Assembly: GCA_041906145.1 (NCBI GenBank)
Contig: JAYRJU010000003.1
Coordinates: 62,001 to 126,000, forward strand
Direction: 5' to 3'
Length of the DNA: 64,000 nt
Source: SHVO01 sp041906145
GTDB taxonomy: Bacteria; Pseudomonadota; Alphaproteobacteria; Rhodospirillales; Rhodospirillaceae
Under the pieces are notes generated by a model, which ran no database searches, was not told the origin of the DNA, and saw nothing but the letters and a program-made list of their open reading frames with translations. Shown here piece by piece: positions 60,446 to 64,000 of the stretch. The translations under genes were made by a program, and so were the position numbers. Position 1 is the first letter of the stretch. Every line of letters begins with the position of its first letter.

Positions 60446-61326
60446 CCGATCATTACCAGCGGTAGCCCCGTTGCGATGACCGTGATGCCCGCGATTTTGG
60501 CGCCTGTCACGGGCTCCCGGAATTGCGCGCGGCCGAGGACGAGCGCCCCCAACAGCCCCACGGTTCGTTTTAGGACCTCGATGAGAGCAACCATCGCCAT
60601 GGAATAGGCGATGAGTTGGACGATGTATCCGAGCGCGCCGGCGATCGCCGATCCACCGACCGGCAAAAGAGCGCCGGGCGGGGTCCTCAAGGATGCTGGA
60701 CTTCGCCACATGGCCCAGCCCAAGAGCAGGCCCCAGATCGCCGCCACTTGGATCAGACTGTGCATCCCCGCCGATGTATAGCCGAGACAGATTTTGTCGA
60801 GCGTGGGCGTCGCCGACCACAGAAGCACGACGGCGAGCATGGGCGCGGTACCTTTTTCGGCGCGTAGTACGCGCCACGCCGCACTGATCCCAGGTTTGGC
60901 GGAAGGAGGTTGGAATAAAGTGAAAAGACCCGCCGCGATCAGTAGAATACCGGCGTCCTGGGCAAGGGTTGGCCATTCACCCAGCGCAAAGCCGCCGAAC
61001 AGCAGGGCCGCGACGGGCACTAAAGCCAGGAGTGGCACCATCAGACTGAGCGGCGAGCGGCGGATCGCGACGATGAAAAGCAGGTTGGCTCCAAGACCGA
61101 AAGCGACGTCCACCGCGCCCGGCAGAAAATAACCTGCCATGACGCCGGTCTTTCCCGTCCACAGCGCCCATGCGGCGAGGACCGGGAGCTGCCCGCCAAT
61201 ATAATAGAAGAGAATTGTCTCGGACGGGCAGGATGCTGGCGCCGCCTTCCGGAAGGTGTCGGCCGCGGAATAGAGAACACCGCATCCAAAGCCAAGCAGG
61301 AGCGCGGGCAAACTAAGCGCGAGCAT
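60442..61326 (-). CDS. DMT/EamA-family membrane transporter
   Basis: 294 residues with ten hydrophobic helices in two EamA-type repeats (about 4-140 and 165-290). Motif-like stretches are FRKAAPASCPSETILFYYIGGQ, NLLFIVAIRRSPLSLMVPLLALVPVAALLFGGFALGEWP-type text, and the second repeat AYSMAMVALIEVLKRTVGLLGALVLG. It probably exports or imports metabolites; the substrate is unknown. Its stop shares CTAA with the phosphatase stop (60442-60445). Confidence 0.82.
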   Translation of the reverse strand: MLALSLPALLLGFGCGVLYSAADTFRKAAPASCPSETILFYYIGGQLPVLAAWALWTGKTGVMAGYFLPGAVDVAFGLGANLLFIVAIRRSPLSLMVPLLALVPVAALLFGGFALGEWPTLAQDAGILLIAAGLFTLFQPPSAKPGISAAWRVLRAEKGTAPMLAVVLLWSATPTLDKICLGYTSAGMHSLIQVAAIWGLLLGWAMWRSPASLRTPPGALLPVGGSAIAGALGYIVQLIAYSMAMVALIEVLKRTVGLLGALVLGRAQFREPVTGAKIAGITVIATGLPLVMIG

Positions 61327-61450
61327 CGTGCCGCCGCCTGTCTGCCTTTTCCCGCCATTGACCCGTCATCCGGTAAACTCCATCTTGGCCTTCACAAAGC
61401 GGCCCATGCACTCTTAACGGGCCCCCCCGGCCCGAGTATAAGCAGAGTCC

Positions 61451-62437
61451 ATGTCCGAACTTGTTCGCCAATTTTTCGACCGGCTGAAGTCATTGTGGGG
61501 CTCGGCCTCGGAAGCGGACCTTCAGACGACGTTTACCCGGGCGGCGCCGTGGATCGTCGCGACGTTCCTGTTCATTTTCATCGTCTACTATCCGCTCGGC
61601 ATGCTCGTTTTCAACGAGATCGACGACAATCTCGACGTCGCGCCGTCGCCGCAATACAGCGTCGCCGATGGAAGTCAGGCTGTCGCGATCGTCGCAACCA
61701 TCACCATGCGCGAGGCTGATCGTTGGATCGCCAACAAACCGTTCTGGCATCCATCGGCGCCGCTCGATAACACACCGAACTATCAACTCGGTATTATGTA
61801 CGCGGTGTCGCGCTTCGCGCTCGAACTCGGCGATCATTTGGGCCGTGTGCGCGGATCGAGCGCCATCGATGACAATGTTGACCGGGCCGCCGGTCTTCTG
61901 AAATACGACGGCAGGATCTGGTATTGGGGCCAGGGTAACATCTGGCCGGATGCGAAAGCGGAAACGCAGTACAAGCGCGGCGTCGACGCACTCATGCAGT
62001 ACAACCGCGATCTTGCCGCGGGTAAGGCGACGTACGAGCGTCGCGCCGACAATCTCATCGTCCTGTTGGATCGCATCGCGTCCGATCTTGGATCAGCTAG
62101 CGCAATCATCGAGGCGCGCGTCGGCGCCGCCGGCGGTCATTTTGATTCCGAGGCCGATGATGTGTTCTTCAACGTTAAAGGCAAGATGTATGGCTACGCC
62201 GTGATCCTTAACGCCGTTGGTCAAGATTTCTCGACCGTGATCGAGGACCGCCGCGCCGGCGAAATTTGGACCGAAATGCTGACGTCGATGCGAACAGGCG
62301 CAGCGATGGATCCTTTGATCGTGATCAACGGCGAGCAGGACAGCACGTTGTCGCCGTCGCATCTCGCGACGTTGGGTTTCTATCTCCTGCGTGCGCGCAC
62401 GCAGCTTCGCGAGCTCGTCGATACTCTTCAGAAGTAA
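61451..62437 (+). CDS. DUF2333 membrane protein
   Basis: 328 residues with one membrane helix at about 33-52 (PWIVATFLFIFIVYYPLGMLVFN), the rest probably periplasmic. The DUF2333 pattern is seen in NEIDDNLDVAPS, ANKPFWHPSAPLDNTPNYQLG, GQGNIWPDAKAE and GYAVILNAVGQDFS. The function of the family is unknown. The msrB gene follows after 10 bases and may be in the same transcript. Confidence 0.82.
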   Translation: MSELVRQFFDRLKSLWGSASEADLQTTFTRAAPWIVATFLFIFIVYYPLGMLVFNEIDDNLDVAPSPQYSVADGSQAVAIVATITMREADRWIANKPFWHPSAPLDNTPNYQLGIMYAVSRFALELGDHLGRVRGSSAIDDNVDRAAGLLKYDGRIWYWGQGNIWPDAKAETQYKRGVDALMQYNRDLAAGKATYERRADNLIVLLDRIASDLGSASAIIEARVGAAGGHFDSEADDVFFNVKGKMYGYAVILNAVGQDFSTVIEDRRAGEIWTEMLTSMRTGAAMDPLIVINGEQDSTLSPSHLATLGFYLLRARTQLRELVDTLQK

Positions 62438-62447
62438 TTCGTGGACG

Positions 62448-62855
62448 ATGAAGATGGCCAAGATTTCGAAGTCGGAAGACCAATGGCGCTCCGAGCTGAC
62501 GCCCGAACAGTTTCGCATTCTGCGTGAGAAGGGCACTGAGCGGCCCTTCACAGGGGCCTACAACGACTTCAAGGGCGCCGGAACTTTCGTCTGCGCCGGA
62601 TGTGGTGCGGATCTGTTTGACGCCGCCACTAAGTTCAATTCGGGGTGTGGGTGGCCCAGCTTCACGGCGCCGACATCCAGCGATGCGGTGGAGCAGCATC
62701 GCGACACAAGTCACGGCATGGTGCGCGTTGAAATCACCTGCGCCAATTGCGGCGGACATCTCGGGCACGTGTTTCCAGATGGCCCCGCGCCGACGGGAGA
62801 TCGCTATTGCATCAATTCCCTCTCGTTATCTCTCAAGGGAAAGTCCGGCGTGTAG
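62448..62855 (+). CDS. msrB: Peptide-methionine (R)-S-oxide reductase MsrB
   Basis: 135 residues from ATG 62448 (ATG 62454 also fits). Zinc CxxC pairs are CAGC (in FVCAGCGADLFD) and CANC (in ITCANCGGHLGHVF); the active Cys is in DRYCINSLSL and the substrate site in FNSGCGWPSF. It repairs oxidised methionine. The gene lies 10 bases after DUF2333. Confidence 0.95.
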   Translation: MKMAKISKSEDQWRSELTPEQFRILREKGTERPFTGAYNDFKGAGTFVCAGCGADLFDAATKFNSGCGWPSFTAPTSSDAVEQHRDTSHGMVRVEITCANCGGHLGHVFPDGPAPTGDRYCINSLSLSLKGKSGV

Positions 62856-62949
62856 TCGCGCGAAGGTTGGATGCGCTGCACTTGAGTTGTTGGCGACTAG
62901 TGCAAAAATGTCGCGTCAACCAAAAAAAATTACAGTCCGTTTAAGGTGG

Positions 62950-63100
62950 AGCTTGCTCGATTGTAATTGGTAGGTAATGGTTTGTGCTGTCGCGGCGGCT
63001 ACTCCGGCGCCGCGTTGAACACGAGGGGGGAGGGCTCCAGGTCGCTGACATCGGCTGACCGGGAGTTAAGAAGGGGCGCGGTTTTCCGCGCCCCTTTTTC
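62950..63100 (+). ncRNA. Possible small RNA between msrB and queF
   Basis: The stretch contains TGTAAT (about 62960) as a weak -10, a GC stem CGCGGCG ... CGCCGCG (around 62990-63018), a run of GC-rich sequence and a strong terminator at 63071. It has no open frame worth reporting. I cannot match it to a known RNA family. Confidence 0.25.
63071..63099. terminator. Strong bidirectional terminator between msrB and queF
   Basis: AAGGGGCGCGG (63071-63081) pairs perfectly with CCGCGCCCCTT (63086-63096) around TTTT, then TTT. On the minus strand the stem is followed by TTCTTAA, so it can end queF too. Confidence 0.85.
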
Positions 63101-63122
63101 ATTGTGCCAGTTGTTGTATTGC

Positions 63123-63581
63123 TCAACCGCGGCCACGATACGTCGGCACGCCCTGGTCGGGGACCCACAAACCTTGCGGCGGCGCGCCGGTTTGCCAGAA
63201 CACATCAATCGGGATGCCGCCGCGCGGGTACCAATAACCGCCGATCCGCAGCCACTTCGGCGAGGTCGCCTCCGCAATCCTTTTGCCGATGGTAAGTGTA
63301 CAGTCCTCATGGAACGAGCCGTGATTGCGGAACGAACCGAGGAACAACTTCAGCGATTTAGATTCGACGATGGTCTCGTCGGCGACATAGTCGATCACGA
63401 TATGTGCAAAGTCGGGCTGGCCGGTGACGGGGCATAACGACGTGAACTCGGGACAAGTGAAACGGATCAGATAGTCTGTTCCGGCATGCGGATTTGGCAC
63501 CGTTTCCAGCACCGCGACGTCCGGCGAGGCCGGCAGGGGCGCTTGTCCGCCGAGTTGGGTCAGGTTATCGGATATATCCAT
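63123..63581 (-). CDS. queF: NADPH-dependent 7-cyano-7-deazaguanine reductase
   Basis: 152 residues. The QueF active Cys is in EFTSLCPVTGQPDFAHIVIDYV, the catalytic Asp in the same stretch and the substrate Glu/His in GSFRNHGSFHEDCTL. It reduces preQ0 to preQ1 for queuosine. The length is the short unimodular type. It is convergent with msrB across the terminator and divergent from DUF1289. Confidence 0.95.
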   Translation of the reverse strand: MDISDNLTQLGGQAPLPASPDVAVLETVPNPHAGTDYLIRFTCPEFTSLCPVTGQPDFAHIVIDYVADETIVESKSLKLFLGSFRNHGSFHEDCTLTIGKRIAEATSPKWLRIGGYWYPRGGIPIDVFWQTGAPPQGLWVPDQGVPTYRGRG

Positions 63582-63628
63582 ATCGAGCTTCCTTCAGCAT
63601 TTTCCGTACCATAGCACGCGCACGTCAT

Positions 63629-63895
63629 ATGACGCTTCCTCCTCCTCCAACCGAAGACGATCTCTCAGACGAAGATGTGGTGGCGTCACCATGTGTCAGC
63701 GTCTGCACCATGGACCGCACCAGCGGGCTTTGTATCGGTTGCCTCAGAACGATCAAGGAGATCGGCGCGTGGCGGACGATGACCATGGCTGAGAAGCGCG
63801 CGACCGTCGCGGCTTGCGCCGAGCGTGCCAAAAACATAGCGCCGCGTGGTAAGGATTGGCAGCCGCTTGATCCCTCCAGCGCCGACATGCCCTGA
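63629..63895 (+). CDS. DUF1289 Cys-rich small protein
   Basis: 88 residues from ATG 63629 (the upstream frame has no family features). The DUF1289 signature is SPCVSVCTMDRTSGLCIGCLRT, four Cys that could hold a metal or Fe-S cluster, followed by EIGAWRTMTMAEKR. The function is unknown. It is divergent from queF. Confidence 0.82.
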   Translation: MTLPPPPTEDDLSDEDVVASPCVSVCTMDRTSGLCIGCLRTIKEIGAWRTMTMAEKRATVAACAERAKNIAPRGKDWQPLDPSSADMP

Positions 63896-63991
63896 AAAAT
63901 CCCACTAAAACTTCTTTTTTCCACAGGGAACTTGCGGGGGCCACCACCGTTCCACTCCTTGGGACCCCATCTGTTTCTGAAGGAGCCACCT

Positions 63992-64000
63992 ATGGCAATC
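63992..64000 (+). CDS. Start of a further gene, cut by the window edge
   Basis: ATG at 63992 with GAAGGAG (63979-63984) 7 bases upstream; only MAI can be read, so the product cannot be named. Confidence 0.4.

Noticed and set aside
1..64000. tRNA, rRNA, CRISPR arrays, transposons or integrases
   Set aside because: None seen on reading both strands.

Overview
The window is about 64 kb of GC-rich, densely coding chromosome. It looks alphaproteobacterial: a class I lysyl-tRNA synthetase, a hopanoid (hpn) gene set, CtaA/Cox15-type heme A synthase, TldD, a CIRCE-controlled groESL operon and many secreted Tat/Sec proteins. A free-living, membrane-rich soil or water alphaproteobacterium (for example something near Micropepsales/Rhizomicrobium) would fit, but the taxon is an inference and no rRNA or tRNA gene was seen to test it. 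I saw no phage, transposon, integron or CRISPR array.

Layout. 1-2.3 kb: hpnB (cut by the window edge) and hpnC on the minus strand, divergent from a DegT-type aminotransferase. 2.4-6.3 kb: a 37-residue membrane microprotein candidate, a small secreted protein, a TetR regulator with a 33-bp palindromic operator coupled to a histidine phosphatase, a secreted beta-propeller and a YciI protein. 6.4-10.4 kb: a MoxR/DUF58/VWA (Bat-like) operon and a membrane-anchored HtrA-like protease without PDZ. 10.5-20.4 kb: the second hopanoid block (hpnL, an SDR epimerase, hpnI, hpnM, hpnN, a phytanoyl-CoA-dioxygenase-like protein, hpnK, hpnA, a DUF1905 protein). 20.4-31.3 kb: cold-shock protein, PAP2 phosphatase, histidine kinase, tldD, ctaA, a GT2/LAB_N pair, groESL, a ketopantoate reductase-type enzyme, an RHH regulator and a zinc-ribbon microprotein. 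31.3-38.5 kb: DinG-like helicase, GH13 glucosidase, alpha/beta hydrolase, lysS.

38.6-47.1 kb: a TonB receptor with a small secreted partner, a catalase-peroxidase with an apparent twin-arginine export signal behind a Fur/PerR/Irr-like box, then a coupled DUF1800/DUF1501 pair. 47.2-56.7 kb: a long minus-strand run for acyl-CoA metabolism (SCP2 domain, acyl-CoA ligase, thiolase, FadN-type multifunctional enzyme, an intradiol-dioxygenase-fold secreted protein, acyl-CoA dehydrogenase, hotdog thioesterase, FKBP). 57-64 kb: a degenerate EAL protein next to a Cache/HAMP/SpoIIE phosphatase, a DMT transporter, DUF2333, msrB, queF, DUF1289, and the first codons of another gene.

How the parts fit: HpnC helps make squalene; HpnI and HpnK are the glucosaminyl-transfer and deacetylation steps on bacteriohopanetetrol; HpnM/HpnN move hopanoids to the outer membrane; HpnL, HpnA, the epimerase, the PhyH oxygenase and perhaps the DegT aminotransferase are candidates for head-group tailoring. 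The acyl-CoA run is a near-complete beta-oxidation set. The best leads are the unassigned oxygenase, epimerase and aminotransferase in the hopanoid locus, and the Tat-exported KatG with its Fur-family box and DUF1800/DUF1501 neighbours.
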